Origin: an uncultured Eubacterium sp.
GTDB lineage: Bacteria > Bacillota > Clostridia > Lachnospirales > Lachnospiraceae
Reading direction: 5' to 3'
DNA length: 39,221 bases
NCBI GenBank assembly: GCA_910584645.1
Contig: CAJUAU010000026.1
Location: forward strand, 1 to 39,221
This document shows, piece by piece, positions 24,699-33,005 of this stretch. The translations under genes were made by a program, and so were the position numbers. Numbering within the stretch: the stretch's first letter is position 1; every line of letters starts with the position of its first letter. The notes beneath the pieces were generated by a model. The model saw only the letters and a list, made by a program, of their open reading frames with translations. It had not been told where the DNA came from and did not search any database.

Positions 24699-26932
24699 AA
24701 ATTCTTCCGCGCCGCCCGGTTCTCCCGAATATACTTTTTCGCCGCTTCGGCATACACCGTCTGTCCTTCTAAGTTCTTAAATATTCCTGCCGACAGCGGG
24801 CAGTAGGTAAACAGGATATTTCTCGCCACACGGCTGAGTTTCATCGCTCCTCTGGCTTCCCTCAGAACCCAGTCCATATAATCTTTCACAAATACCTCTT
24901 TGTGTTTGTTGTTGCACTGCTGCAGCTGCGCCCGGATCTTTGTCTTTCTCTCCTGGGTCAGCTCGCTGTTTTTCCGGTAAAACTGGAGATAGTCCGTGTA
25001 CTCGCTGGTAAGGGACGGATACCGGAAATCATTCCACCGGTTCCCCATGTCGGTCCGGCATTTCTCCCAGCGGAAAGCGGCAAGGGCCCTGACCATCTCC
25101 ATCTCCAGATCTTTTTCAAACAGGATCGGGATCAGAATACGTCCCTTGGAGCTTCTACGCTTTCCAGTAATGTCCTGCCACATGATGCAGTTCTTCCCAT
25201 ATACCGGGAATGTAATCACATCTGGTGGGATACGGTCGATCACCGTGGCTTTCATAACATCAATCTCTTCGTAAGCTGCCAGGCGGTCACGATAAAAAAT
25301 GGAATAATCCACTTCCTCAAGTTTTTCCACTGCTGCGTTGATCTTTGCCTCCGTGACATAGGAGTTGCTTATATTTCCAAATATGCCGTCAGAACAAAGT
25401 ACCGGAACAAAAGCACTGATATTTCCGCTGACAACACGGTCTGCGTAACGGAAAAGGTTCTGGCACTCAAAATGCATTCTCTTTTCCTTATTCGCCAATT
25501 CATCCGGAACGTCCTTTTTCTCCAGCCTTTTCTCTTTAACAAGCTGACGGAGGGTCTCTTCATAATCCATGTCATACTCGTTTTTAGAAGCTTCCTTTAC
25601 ACCGTCATAAACTGCTTTCAGCCACTTCCGCATTGTATAAACACGACAGCCATTCTCTTTTTTATATTTTTCCCGCCGCAGCGACAAAAGGGTTTGAAGT
25701 TCCTCTTCCGTCAAAAGTTTTTCACTTACAAATCCATAATCCAAAAACAGTTTAACCGCCAATGGAATGTCCCTGTCTCCAAAGCTTCGGAAAGCCACCG
25801 CTTCATATATCTCAAAAAAGCCGGAGGTGATCTGTTTTCTGAGGGCCGTCGCCTCTGGTGTCTTCTCAAACTTATCTTTTAATTTAATAAACTTCTCTAT
25901 ATTTTCCTTAAATTCACTCTTTACCTTAAGATGAACCGTTGCATACTCTGTGATCTGCTCCAGGGAATCATATAAAAACTCAACTCCCGGCGTCTCAAAA
26001 TCTTCGCTCTCTTCTCCTCCGGTCGCATCTCCGGATAAAAGGGCAAAATAAAGTTTCTCCATCCGCTCTCTGTCAAGCTCGATTTCCAATCCCGCTTTCT
26101 CTATCAGATAGGTCTCCGTTTCATTGATCTTTTCCACGACCTCATCCACAGCACGATCCAGCAGTGAATTTTTTGCTCCCTTTTTCAGCATAGCCAATGC
26201 CAGTCTGCCCATAGTATTGAATACACTGTCCTCATCCATGATCAGGCTGCGGAAATATTTAAACAGGTTGTTTCCATAAAATGAACAGCCCTTTACTAAA
26301 GACCGGATCACCAGGCACTGCTCCTGGAAATGAAATAAGGCAATATAATCGCTGCCGCTGAAGTATTTTTTCTGAACCTCAATGGGGAGCTTCCCGCAGT
26401 GAAGATAATATTCCATCCTGTCATCCAGTGTAACATCTTCCCCAGAATATCTCTCCAGCTTCTCTCTGGGATTTCCTGTCTCCACGTCAATATCATTGCT
26501 TTTTCCAACTTCTTCACACAATTCATAATTTTGAAGAATAAATTCATTCAGCTTCTGACATTCTCCCCTCAGCTGGGTCTGTCTTTTATAGAGCTCCGTG
26601 ATGAAAAAATTCAGTGAAGTAACAAGAAGACCGCAATACTCTGGCTTAGCGATTAATAATTTACGCACGCTGTCCAGACTGTTTACTGGCAATACAAAAA
26701 CAACGGCATCATCTTTTGCCGTATATGTAAACTGGTGCATCCCCCGTTCCACATCACATATGCCAAGGAAGTTTCCAGAGGCCAGAACGGTGCATACCCC
26801 GCTGGCTACTGCTTCAACTCTTCCTTTAACCAACAGACCGATGGAATCCACGGAATCTCCCTTCTCGTACAGAAGAGTACCACTGCTTATCGAATTCATG
26901 CTATTTAGCGTTAATTGAGCTTTATTATCCAT
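24614..26932 (-). CDS. Large protein with N-terminal cyclic-nucleotide-binding-like domain
   Basis: About 772 residues. Residues 10-115 follow the CRP/cNMP-binding barrel (SGTLLYEKGDSVDSIGLLVK, GRVEAVASG, GNFLGICDVERG). The key phosphate-binding Arg motif is not obvious, so ligand binding is uncertain. The rest is mainly helical with no DNA-binding helix-turn-helix that I could see, and no membrane span. The ATG at 26932 has ACGAGG nine bases upstream; a TTG nine bases earlier is the alternative. It lies directly downstream of the SRP RNA gene. Its 3' end is duplicated in tandem. Its partner may be the TPR/AAA-like protein encoded next. Function unknown. Confidence 0.7.
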   Translation of the reverse strand: MDNKAQLTLNSMNSISSGTLLYEKGDSVDSIGLLVKGRVEAVASGVCTVLASGNFLGICDVERGMHQFTYTAKDDAVVFVLPVNSLDSVRKLLIAKPEYCGLLVTSLNFFITELYKRQTQLRGECQKLNEFILQNYELCEEVGKSNDIDVETGNPREKLERYSGEDVTLDDRMEYYLHCGKLPIEVQKKYFSGSDYIALFHFQEQCLVIRSLVKGCSFYGNNLFKYFRSLIMDEDSVFNTMGRLALAMLKKGAKNSLLDRAVDEVVEKINETETYLIEKAGLEIELDRERMEKLYFALLSGDATGGEESEDFETPGVEFLYDSLEQITEYATVHLKVKSEFKENIEKFIKLKDKFEKTPEATALRKQITSGFFEIYEAVAFRSFGDRDIPLAVKLFLDYGFVSEKLLTEEELQTLLSLRREKYKKENGCRVYTMRKWLKAVYDGVKEASKNEYDMDYEETLRQLVKEKRLEKKDVPDELANKEKRMHFECQNLFRYADRVVSGNISAFVPVLCSDGIFGNISNSYVTEAKINAAVEKLEEVDYSIFYRDRLAAYEEIDVMKATVIDRIPPDVITFPVYGKNCIMWQDITGKRRSSKGRILIPILFEKDLEMEMVRALAAFRWEKCRTDMGNRWNDFRYPSLTSEYTDYLQFYRKNSELTQERKTKIRAQLQQCNNKHKEVFVKDYMDWVLREARGAMKLSRVARNILFTYCPLSAGIFKNLEGQTVYAEAAKKYIRENRAARKNLEMLIHKFEKEGIEIPEEVQKTSEFLRG

Positions 26933-26956
26933 GTTTGGCAACCTCGTAAAATAATG

Positions 26957-27011
26957 GTGGCTCCGATATGGTCATGAATGCACCCCAGTGCTTCTCCAGA
27001 TCACCAGCCAC
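26957..27011 (-). terminator. Possible hairpin between SRP RNA and cNMP-domain gene
   Basis: Arms GTGGCT and AGCCAC, with an inner GCAC-TGGG-GTGC hairpin, followed by CATTATTTTA on the minus strand. It may end the SRP RNA transcript if read-through occurs, or be a leader structure. Confidence 0.35.
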
Positions 27012-27019
27012 AAGAAATA

Positions 27020-27290
27020 AAATAATCCGTGCGTCCTGCTTCGAATCAATCTCAGAAGACGTTACCTCTACAGTTAACTCGATCCAGGCGCCCCTACGAC
27101 ACACAAGAAGGTTTGCTTAGTGCTGCTTCATTCCTGACCTGACACGGTTCACAAGTTCCTGTTGCGTAAGACCCGAATGTCAACGCCACTTATAAAGGGC
27201 AGCTCCTCATTGAAAGACCCTAGGCAAGACAACACCCCTGCTATAGCGGATTGCAGGTACAGGGCACCGCTATCTCCCCGGCTGCACGGA
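27020..27290 (-). ncRNA. ffs: Signal recognition particle RNA, long Bacillus type
   Basis: About 270 bases, the length of B. subtilis scRNA. The ends TCCGTGC (near 27290) and GCACGGA (near 27026) pair to close the molecule. Conserved blocks in order are GATAGCGGTGCCCTGTA, CAATCCGCTATAGCAGGG, GTGGCGTTGACATTCGGGTC, GCAACAGGAACT, then the Ffh-binding helix at 27144-27121. That helix has GTCAGGTC, a GGAA tetraloop and GAAGCAGCACTAAG. The pair closing the tetraloop is A-U instead of C-G, a compensated change. The long form includes the Alu domain. It guides nascent membrane and secreted proteins to the translocon with Ffh. A TAAGAT -10-like box lies at 27292-27297. Confidence 0.93.
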
Positions 27291-27418
27291 AATCTTAACA
27301 AATACGCCGCCTGCAGCGGCATGTTTAAAAATGTGAATGTGAGCAGCCTGACGGCGCACACCGTCTTTGTCTCACACAAAATAAGTATATATGTTTTTCA
27401 TGTTTATGTCAAGATTTT

Positions 27419-27447
27419 CACACCCAAAAAACAACTGACATATATTG
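27419..27447 (+). promoter_or_regulatory. Candidate sigma-K promoter of dpaA operon
   Basis: GACATATATTG at 27437-27447 approaches the sigma-K -10 (GnCATAnnnTA), and CACACC about 15-16 bases upstream fits the loose AC-type -35. In Bacillus, dpaAB is under sigma-K, which supports the reading. Confidence 0.4.
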
Positions 27448-27476
27448 TTTTTAAACACTCTGTCAGGAGTGATCCC

Positions 27477-28280
27477 ATGCTTCCATCAATCTCTGTTCTA
27501 CCGGGGGACGAGCGAATGGAATACCTGTGCGCCGAACTGGAAAAGAAGGGCGCTCATTGCTGTTCCTCCTGGGATGAAATCGCAGATTCCGGCATGATCA
27601 TCTGTGGAATCCCCTTTACCAAAGATCAAAGATTTATGAACACTTCCTTGAAACCGGCTCTTACGATCGACAGTTTTTCAGGTCTTCTGACTCCTTCCCA
27701 TATCCTGGTAGGAGGAGGGCTTCCAGAAACTGTCACCCGGTGGTGTACCGATCATAGCGTTAAATATTATGATGTACTTACTGCTGCCGGCCTTGCAGAA
27801 AAAAATGCAAAGCTCACCGCAGAGGGGCTTCTGGTTCATTTGTTTACCCAGACCCGTTTTTCAGCAGGCGACTTCCGTACATTGATCATCGGCTACGGAA
27901 GATGTGGCAGGGAGATCGCCTCCATTCTCCGTAATTTTACGGAAGAAATATACATTTATGACACGGACCCCGCCGCTCTAAAAGCCGCCCGGTCTGAGCA
28001 TTTTAAGATCCTTCCAGACGAAAGTGCGTTCTGGGATCACCCCGGATTGAAACAGCTCAATACACTGATCAATACGGTTCCCGGCCAGCCTCTGGGAGAT
28101 GAACTGTGGCGGTGTTTTCCAGAACACTGCATCGTCTTTCAGGTCGCCTCTGGCCCTCTCACACTGCCCTTTCCTCTGTCAGAGCACATGGTAAACTGCC
28201 CGGGGATCCCTGGAAAATATGCGCCCAAAACAGCCGGGCACCTTATCGCCAATGAGATCTGCCATCACTTTCACCTTTAA
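27477..28280 (+). CDS. dpaA: Dipicolinate synthase subunit A
   Basis: 267 residues from an ATG with AGGAG seven bases upstream; longer versions of this frame run into the SRP RNA and are not real. A Rossmann motif IIGYGRCGREIASIL (about 139-153) and the conserved PGIPGKYAPKTAGHLIAN near the end match SpoVFA/DpaA (PGLPGxxAPKTAGQILAN). Together with DpaB it makes dipicolinic acid from the lysine-pathway intermediate dihydroxytetrahydrodipicolinate in the mother cell. The N-terminal part is about 30 residues shorter than in B. subtilis. First gene of an operon with dpaB and asnB. Confidence 0.9.
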   Translation: MLPSISVLPGDERMEYLCAELEKKGAHCCSSWDEIADSGMIICGIPFTKDQRFMNTSLKPALTIDSFSGLLTPSHILVGGGLPETVTRWCTDHSVKYYDVLTAAGLAEKNAKLTAEGLLVHLFTQTRFSAGDFRTLIIGYGRCGREIASILRNFTEEIYIYDTDPAALKAARSEHFKILPDESAFWDHPGLKQLNTLINTVPGQPLGDELWRCFPEHCIVFQVASGPLTLPFPLSEHMVNCPGIPGKYAPKTAGHLIANEICHHFHL

Positions 28281-28336
28281 GAAGTGGTGGTAAAAAGTAA
28301 TATTATCCATAAATATATTAAGAAAGGAAATGAATT

Positions 28337-28936
28337 ATGTCTGCAGATTTATCAAATAAGAATATAGGGATCGCCATTACCGGTTCCTACTGTACTTATG
28401 AAAAAGTGTTTCAGGAGCTGCAGAAACTGGCAGAGACCGGAGCCAATCTGTATCCGATCTTTTCTGACCACGCCGCCACTACTGACAGCCGCTTTGGCAA
28501 GTGTGCTGATTTTCTAAAACGCGCCGAGGAGATCACCGGCAAAAAGCCGATCACTACAATCCCAGACGCAGAGCCCATCGGACCGGGCGCCCTTTTCGAC
28601 CTTCTGGTCATCGCACCCTGTACCGGAAATACCCTCTCCAAGCTTGCCAACGGCATCTCCGATACGCCTGTGCTCATGGCTGCGAAGGCACATCTGAGAA
28701 ACAACCGACCATTGGTAGTCGCACTCTCTACCAACGATGCGCTGGGAATGAATCTCAAAAACATTGGAATACTATTGAATACGAAAAATATCTATTTTAT
28801 TCCTTTCGGACAGGATAATTATAAGGCAAAGCCCAACTCTATGATCGCCCATATGGAGCTGCTGACTGATACCATCAGCCAGGCGCTGAACAGCTGCCAG
28901 CTGCAGCCGGTCATTCAGGGCCCCTGTCCGAAATAA
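28337..28936 (+). CDS. dpaB: Dipicolinate synthase subunit B
   Basis: 199-residue flavoprotein-fold subunit. It shows IGIAITGSYCTYEKVFQELQ, the APCTGNTLSKLANGISDTPV block and NRPLVVALSTNDALGMNLKN. NIYFIPFGQDNYKAKPNSMI also matches SpoVFB/DpaB almost block for block. It works with DpaA to form DPA, the calcium chelate that gives spores heat resistance. AAGGAAA precedes the ATG; the gap to dpaA is 56 bases and to asnB 19. Confidence 0.94.
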   Translation: MSADLSNKNIGIAITGSYCTYEKVFQELQKLAETGANLYPIFSDHAATTDSRFGKCADFLKRAEEITGKKPITTIPDAEPIGPGALFDLLVIAPCTGNTLSKLANGISDTPVLMAAKAHLRNNRPLVVALSTNDALGMNLKNIGILLNTKNIYFIPFGQDNYKAKPNSMIAHMELLTDTISQALNSCQLQPVIQGPCPK

Positions 28937-28955
28937 TCCGAAAGGAGCATAGCAA

Positions 28956-30836
28956 ATGTGCGGTATCGCAGGTTTTTATCAAAACAAATATGATTTTCTC
29001 GCCCCGGAATACGGTGGCAGAAACAGAAAAAATAAATGGTATGGCACACTGGAAAAAATGAGGGACTGTCTTGTCCACCGGGGGCCCAACGATCAGCATG
29101 TGCTCCTGTACAGCCATGCTGGTCTAGCCCATACCCGGTTATCCATCCGGGATATTCAGGGGGGCGCCCAGCCCATGACTGCTTCCTTTCACGGAAAAAC
29201 GGCCACCATCGTATACAATGGTGAGATCTACAACACCGAAGAGCTCCGGAACAGCCTTTCCTCCTATTCTCTGCGCTGGAACACCAAATGCGACACAGAG
29301 GTGATCCTGAACGGCTATCTAGCCATGGGAACAGCTTTCTTCTCCAGACTGAATGGAATATTTGCTTTTTCCATCTACGATCACAACAGCGGTGAGATTC
29401 TGCTGGCAAGAGATCCTTTGGGAGTTAAGCCGCTTTTCTATCAGGAGCATCAGGATACTGTAGTCTTTGGCTCAGAACCCAAGGCAATCTTTGCTTATGG
29501 GGTACCTGCGGAAGCAGACAGGGACTGCTGGAATGAGATATTTGCCCTGGGACCGGCGAGAACTCCGGGGAAGGGTGGATTTAAAAACATGAAAGAGGTT
29601 CTTCCCGGAGAATGCCTGACCTTCGTATCCGCTCCAAACGCACCCTACTATGACTGCCAGAAACATTTCTTCTGGTCGCTGGAAGCACACCCCCACACAG
29701 ACTCTTACCCGGATACGGTGGAAAAGGTAAAATGGCTGATCGAGGACAGCATACGGCGCCAGATGGTATCGGATATCCCCATTTGCAGTTTTTTGTCCGG
29801 GGGACTGGACAGTTCCCTGGTGTCTGCCATCTGTCAGAAACATTTAAAAGAGCGGGGCAGGACACTGAACACCTTTTCATTCGATTTTAAGGATAATCAG
29901 AAAAATTTTCAGGCAAATGCTTTCCAGTCCTCTCTGGACCGCCCCTTTGCCGCGGAAATGGCAGAACACATCGGAAGCCACCACACCTTTCTGGAATGCG
30001 ACAACCAGACCCAGGCAGATTATCTGTACAAGGCGGTTGATGCCAGGGATTTTCCCTGTATGGCTGATGTAGAGTCCTCCATGCTGTATTTTTGTGAACT
30101 GGTGTCAAAATCCAACCAGGTGGCTCTGACTGGCGAGTGCGCCGATGAGATTTTTGGCGGATATCCCTGGTTCCACAGAAAGGATATGTGGAATAGAAAC
30201 ACCTTTCCCTGGTCATGGAATATGACCGCAAGAAAGGCATTGCTAAGAGAGGATTTCGCCCAGCATCTTCATATGGAGGAATATTCCCAGCGTGCTTACC
30301 TGGATACCCTCGAACTGACTCCCCGCTGCAACGAAGACAGCCCGGAGGAAGCAAGACGCCGCGAAATCGCATGGCTCAATGTCCGCTGGTTCATGATGAC
30401 ACTTCTAAACCGCATGGACCGCGCCAGCATGTACTCCGGCCTGGAGGCCAGGGTGCCTTTTGCAGATCCGCGGATCCTGGGATATGTATATAATATCCCC
30501 TGGGAGATGAAATGCCACAATGGAAGAACCAAAAGCCTTCTGCAGGAAGCCGGAAAAGGTCTTCTCCCGGATTCCGTCCTGTACCGCAAGAAGAGTCCCT
30601 ATCCAAAAACTTATGATCCTGCCTATGAACGTCTGCTGGCAGGACGGCTCATGGAGATGCTGGATCAGACCAACTCTCCTCTATCCGACATTGTTGACCG
30701 CCAAAAGCTGGACGCTTTCCTAAAGAGCCCCAGCGATTACGGTAAGCCCTGGTACGGCCAGCTCATGGCCGGCCCCCAAATGCTTGCCTATCTCCTTCAG
30801 GTGGGATACTGGAGAGAGAAGTACGGCATATCTTAA
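28956..30836 (+). CDS. asnB: Asparagine synthase, glutamine-hydrolysing
   Basis: 626 residues. The mature N-terminal Cys2 (MCGIAGFYQNK) is the glutaminase nucleophile, with RLSIRDIQGGAQPM and YNGEIYNTEELR in the amidotransferase half. The synthetase half has the ATP-binding PP-loop SFLSGGLDSSLVSAI (about 275) and GECADEIFGGYPWF. It makes asparagine from aspartate and glutamine with ATP, in the cytoplasm. AAAGGAG lies ten bases before the ATG, and the gene starts 19 bases after dpaB. Cotranscription with dpaAB suggests a sporulation-stage enzyme like AsnO of B. subtilis rather than a housekeeping copy. A terminator follows. Confidence 0.94.
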   Translation: MCGIAGFYQNKYDFLAPEYGGRNRKNKWYGTLEKMRDCLVHRGPNDQHVLLYSHAGLAHTRLSIRDIQGGAQPMTASFHGKTATIVYNGEIYNTEELRNSLSSYSLRWNTKCDTEVILNGYLAMGTAFFSRLNGIFAFSIYDHNSGEILLARDPLGVKPLFYQEHQDTVVFGSEPKAIFAYGVPAEADRDCWNEIFALGPARTPGKGGFKNMKEVLPGECLTFVSAPNAPYYDCQKHFFWSLEAHPHTDSYPDTVEKVKWLIEDSIRRQMVSDIPICSFLSGGLDSSLVSAICQKHLKERGRTLNTFSFDFKDNQKNFQANAFQSSLDRPFAAEMAEHIGSHHTFLECDNQTQADYLYKAVDARDFPCMADVESSMLYFCELVSKSNQVALTGECADEIFGGYPWFHRKDMWNRNTFPWSWNMTARKALLREDFAQHLHMEEYSQRAYLDTLELTPRCNEDSPEEARRREIAWLNVRWFMMTLLNRMDRASMYSGLEARVPFADPRILGYVYNIPWEMKCHNGRTKSLLQEAGKGLLPDSVLYRKKSPYPKTYDPAYERLLAGRLMEMLDQTNSPLSDIVDRQKLDAFLKSPSDYGKPWYGQLMAGPQMLAYLLQVGYWREKYGIS

Positions 30837-30870
30837 TACAGCGAACATTAAGTTTTGAATGGCTGAGCAT

Positions 30871-30927
30871 AAAGGAGCCCCCTGCACTACCAGCTGCAAT
30901 CCGCTGATGCAGAGAGCTCCTTTTTTT
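30871..30927 (+). terminator. Terminator of the dpaA-dpaB-asnB operon
   Basis: AAAGGAGC and GCTCCTTT arms with an inner CTGCA/TGCAG pairing, followed by TTTTTTT. Confidence 0.85.
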
Positions 30928-30943
30928 ATTGTATCAACATAAA

Positions 30944-32017
30944 CTATGAACAGCACATTCCCCCGTCCGTCGGCTGAGGCATATCAAATTCCATCATCCA
31001 GTATCCAAAATCGCCAAGCCGGATCTGCTTATTATGTATTCCCTTGAACCTGCCGAACCCAAACATGTCCGCCAGATATTTATCCCTGCGGTGATACTGT
31101 CCCGGGATCCCAATGTAGATCTTCTCTTTCGTGTGGGACAGAAGCAGATGCCTGTAATTATAATACCCCTGAAGCAGAAAGGAATTGCTTCCCATCCGCC
31201 AGAATGCTTTTGGAAAATCAGAAAAGTCCACCGGGGAAATCTGCACACACACTTCCATTTCGTCATCATCAAAAGGATACATCCCAGGATGAGAGGAAAA
31301 GATCTTCCGAAACTCATATGCCTCATCGTGATCGGCTTCAATCTCTATCTGAACTTCCTCCCCCTCTTCTTCCGGTTCATCCGCTTCCGGCTGTTCTTCT
31401 GACCGAATTTCCTGCTGGATTTCCTGTCCGGTCTCTCTCTGGGCTTCTGTTTCCACTTCGGAGATTTCCTGAATGGCCTGTTTTTCTGGAACCAGTTCCT
31501 CTGAAGCCGCCTCTTCCAAGACTTCATTTTCTGAAACTGGCTCTTCTGAAATCTTCTCCGCCCTTTCTGTCTTTTGCTCCGAAAGCTCTGGAATCCTCTC
31601 CGGCGCCTCTTCTGGCATATCCTCCGGAATTTCCGCTGCCGCTCTCACTTTTTCCGGATGCATATAGTCAAGAAGATTGATGCTGTGATCCTGTGTTCCG
31701 CCGCATGTGATCTCATTTTCTGTGCCAATAATAATTCCTATGATATCGCCTTTCAGTGTATCCTCCACCGGCTCATCCAGACTGATATCGATCCTTGTCC
31801 CCTCTTCTGTCACCGTATCAGCAAACATTTTGTTTATCACATTCTTATTTTTAATGAGCAGATATATTTTCTGACGGTGCAGTGATATTTTTCCCGTCAG
31901 CTGAATCTCGATCCGAAGTCTTGTCTGCCTTTTAGACAACTTCACAAAGCCTATGCTGCTGCCATACTCTCCCCCATTATATTCATTCAGATATATGATC
32001 TTCCGCAGATAATTCAT
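30944..32017 (-). CDS. DUF6128-like protein with long acidic linker
   Basis: 357 residues. A beta-rich N-terminal domain (1-110; GFVKLSKRQTRLRIEIQLTG, VEDTLKGDIIGIIIG) and a Glu-rich disordered linker (about 125-235) precede the C-terminal domain. That domain has FLLQGYYNYRHLLLSHTKEK, YIGIPGQYHRRDKYLADMFG and FGYWMMEFDMP. It fits the pattern of DUF6128 proteins of Clostridia. No signal peptide, so cytoplasmic. Function unknown. GGAGGAGAG precedes the ATG. Confidence 0.7.
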   Translation of the reverse strand: MNYLRKIIYLNEYNGGEYGSSIGFVKLSKRQTRLRIEIQLTGKISLHRQKIYLLIKNKNVINKMFADTVTEEGTRIDISLDEPVEDTLKGDIIGIIIGTENEITCGGTQDHSINLLDYMHPEKVRAAAEIPEDMPEEAPERIPELSEQKTERAEKISEEPVSENEVLEEAASEELVPEKQAIQEISEVETEAQRETGQEIQQEIRSEEQPEADEPEEEGEEVQIEIEADHDEAYEFRKIFSSHPGMYPFDDDEMEVCVQISPVDFSDFPKAFWRMGSNSFLLQGYYNYRHLLLSHTKEKIYIGIPGQYHRRDKYLADMFGFGRFKGIHNKQIRLGDFGYWMMEFDMPQPTDGGMCCS

Positions 32018-32047
32018 GCAAATTTCTCTCCTCCCATTTGGACTTTC

Positions 32048-32075
32048 TATATACAGTATATGGCTGCCTGGACAA
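32048..32075 (-). promoter_or_regulatory. Promoter of the DUF6128-like gene
   Basis: TTGTCC (32070-32075) and TATATA (32048-32053) on the minus strand with 16 bases between. Just upstream, near 32076-32095, a GC-rich stretch followed by TTTTTT may end the ZIP gene transcript. Confidence 0.45.
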
Positions 32076-32097
32076 AAAAGAACCCCCGCGGAAAGAA

Positions 32098-32874
32098 TTA
32101 TCCAAGCGCCACATCCAGTATCATCATGATCGTAAATCCCACTGCAAAACCGATCGTCCCCATATCCGAATCTTCTCCCCCCGAAGATTCCGGAACCAGC
32201 TCTTCAATGATAACGAACACCATCGCCCCCGCGGCAAATGCCAGCAGAAACGGAAGAAGATTCTGGATCTGTTTTGTGAGAAGAATAGTAAACACCGCTC
32301 CAATAGGTTCAACCACCCCGGACAACACACCATACCCAAAAGCTCTTCGCCTGCTTTTCCCAAACCCTCTCAACGGTACGGAGATGATCGCCCCCTCCGG
32401 GATGTTCTGGAGGGCGATGCCCACAGCCAGAAGAAATGCCCCCGCCATAGTAACCACCGCTCCCTCCCCTGTCATACAGTTGGAAAAGACAACTCCCACA
32501 GCCATCCCCTCTGGAACGTTGTGCAGAGTGACCGCCAGCACCATCATCGTCACCTTTTTCAGCCGGCTGTCTGGTCCCTCTTTCTGGTTTGTCTTAGCAT
32601 GAATGTGAGGGATCACCCGGTCCAATAGCAGAAGGAAGAACACGCCTCCCAAAAAACCGCCGGAGGCCGGCAGAAAAGCAAATTTTCCCATAGAGGAAGA
32701 CATCTCGATCGCTGGAAGCAGAAGAGACCAGACCGCCGCCGCCATCATGATCCCCGAGGTAAACCCCATCATGATCGTCAGAAGTTTGTCACTCATCTTG
32801 TTTCTCAGAAAAAAGACCGACGCTGCCCCCGCAGCCGTCCCCATAAAGGGCAGAAGAATTCCCAATAATACCAT
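32098..32874 (-). CDS. ZIP-family metal transporter
   Basis: 258 residues with about eight membrane spans. Two metal-site helices carry HNVPEGMAVGVVFS and QNIPEGAIISVPL, the ZIP signature, with a third site E in VFVIIEELVPES. A His-containing loop (RVIPHIHAKTNQK) lies between spans 3 and 4. It should import Zn2+ or another divalent cation across the cell membrane. The ATG at 32874 follows GGTGAT; a longer frame to 32916 would run through the upstream hairpin and is unlikely. Confidence 0.9.
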   Translation of the reverse strand: MVLLGILLPFMGTAAGAASVFFLRNKMSDKLLTIMMGFTSGIMMAAAVWSLLLPAIEMSSSMGKFAFLPASGGFLGGVFFLLLLDRVIPHIHAKTNQKEGPDSRLKKVTMMVLAVTLHNVPEGMAVGVVFSNCMTGEGAVVTMAGAFLLAVGIALQNIPEGAIISVPLRGFGKSRRRAFGYGVLSGVVEPIGAVFTILLTKQIQNLLPFLLAFAAGAMVFVIIEELVPESSGGEDSDMGTIGFAVGFTIMMILDVALG

Positions 32875-32890
32875 ACTTTCATCACCGATC

Positions 32891-32943
32891 AAAAAGGGTA
32901 ATGTCCAAAAGAACATTACCCTTACATATGTCTGGTTATTATA
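32891..32943 (-). promoter_or_regulatory. -10 box and terminator-like hairpin in the ZIP leader
   Basis: A perfect stem AAGGGTAATGT/ACATTACCCTT (32913-32923 with 32894-32904; 8-base loop) runs into TTTTT on the minus strand, 17 bases before the ZIP ATG. A TATAAT lies at 32938-32943, placing the transcript start just before the hairpin. It may be an attenuator of the ZIP gene or a plain terminator for the leucine-rich-repeat gene upstream. Confidence 0.5.
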
Positions 32944-33005
32944 TTGTATGCGGTGAAGGGGGAGAGGGTTACTCTGAGGTATATGAATGCAGAGAGGTTC
33001 TTCTA

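Noticed and set aside
27162..27476. N-terminal extension of the dpaA frame over the SRP RNA region
   Set aside because: The frame runs antisense to the conserved SRP RNA and the DpaA match begins only at the ATG at 27477, which has a good ribosome site.
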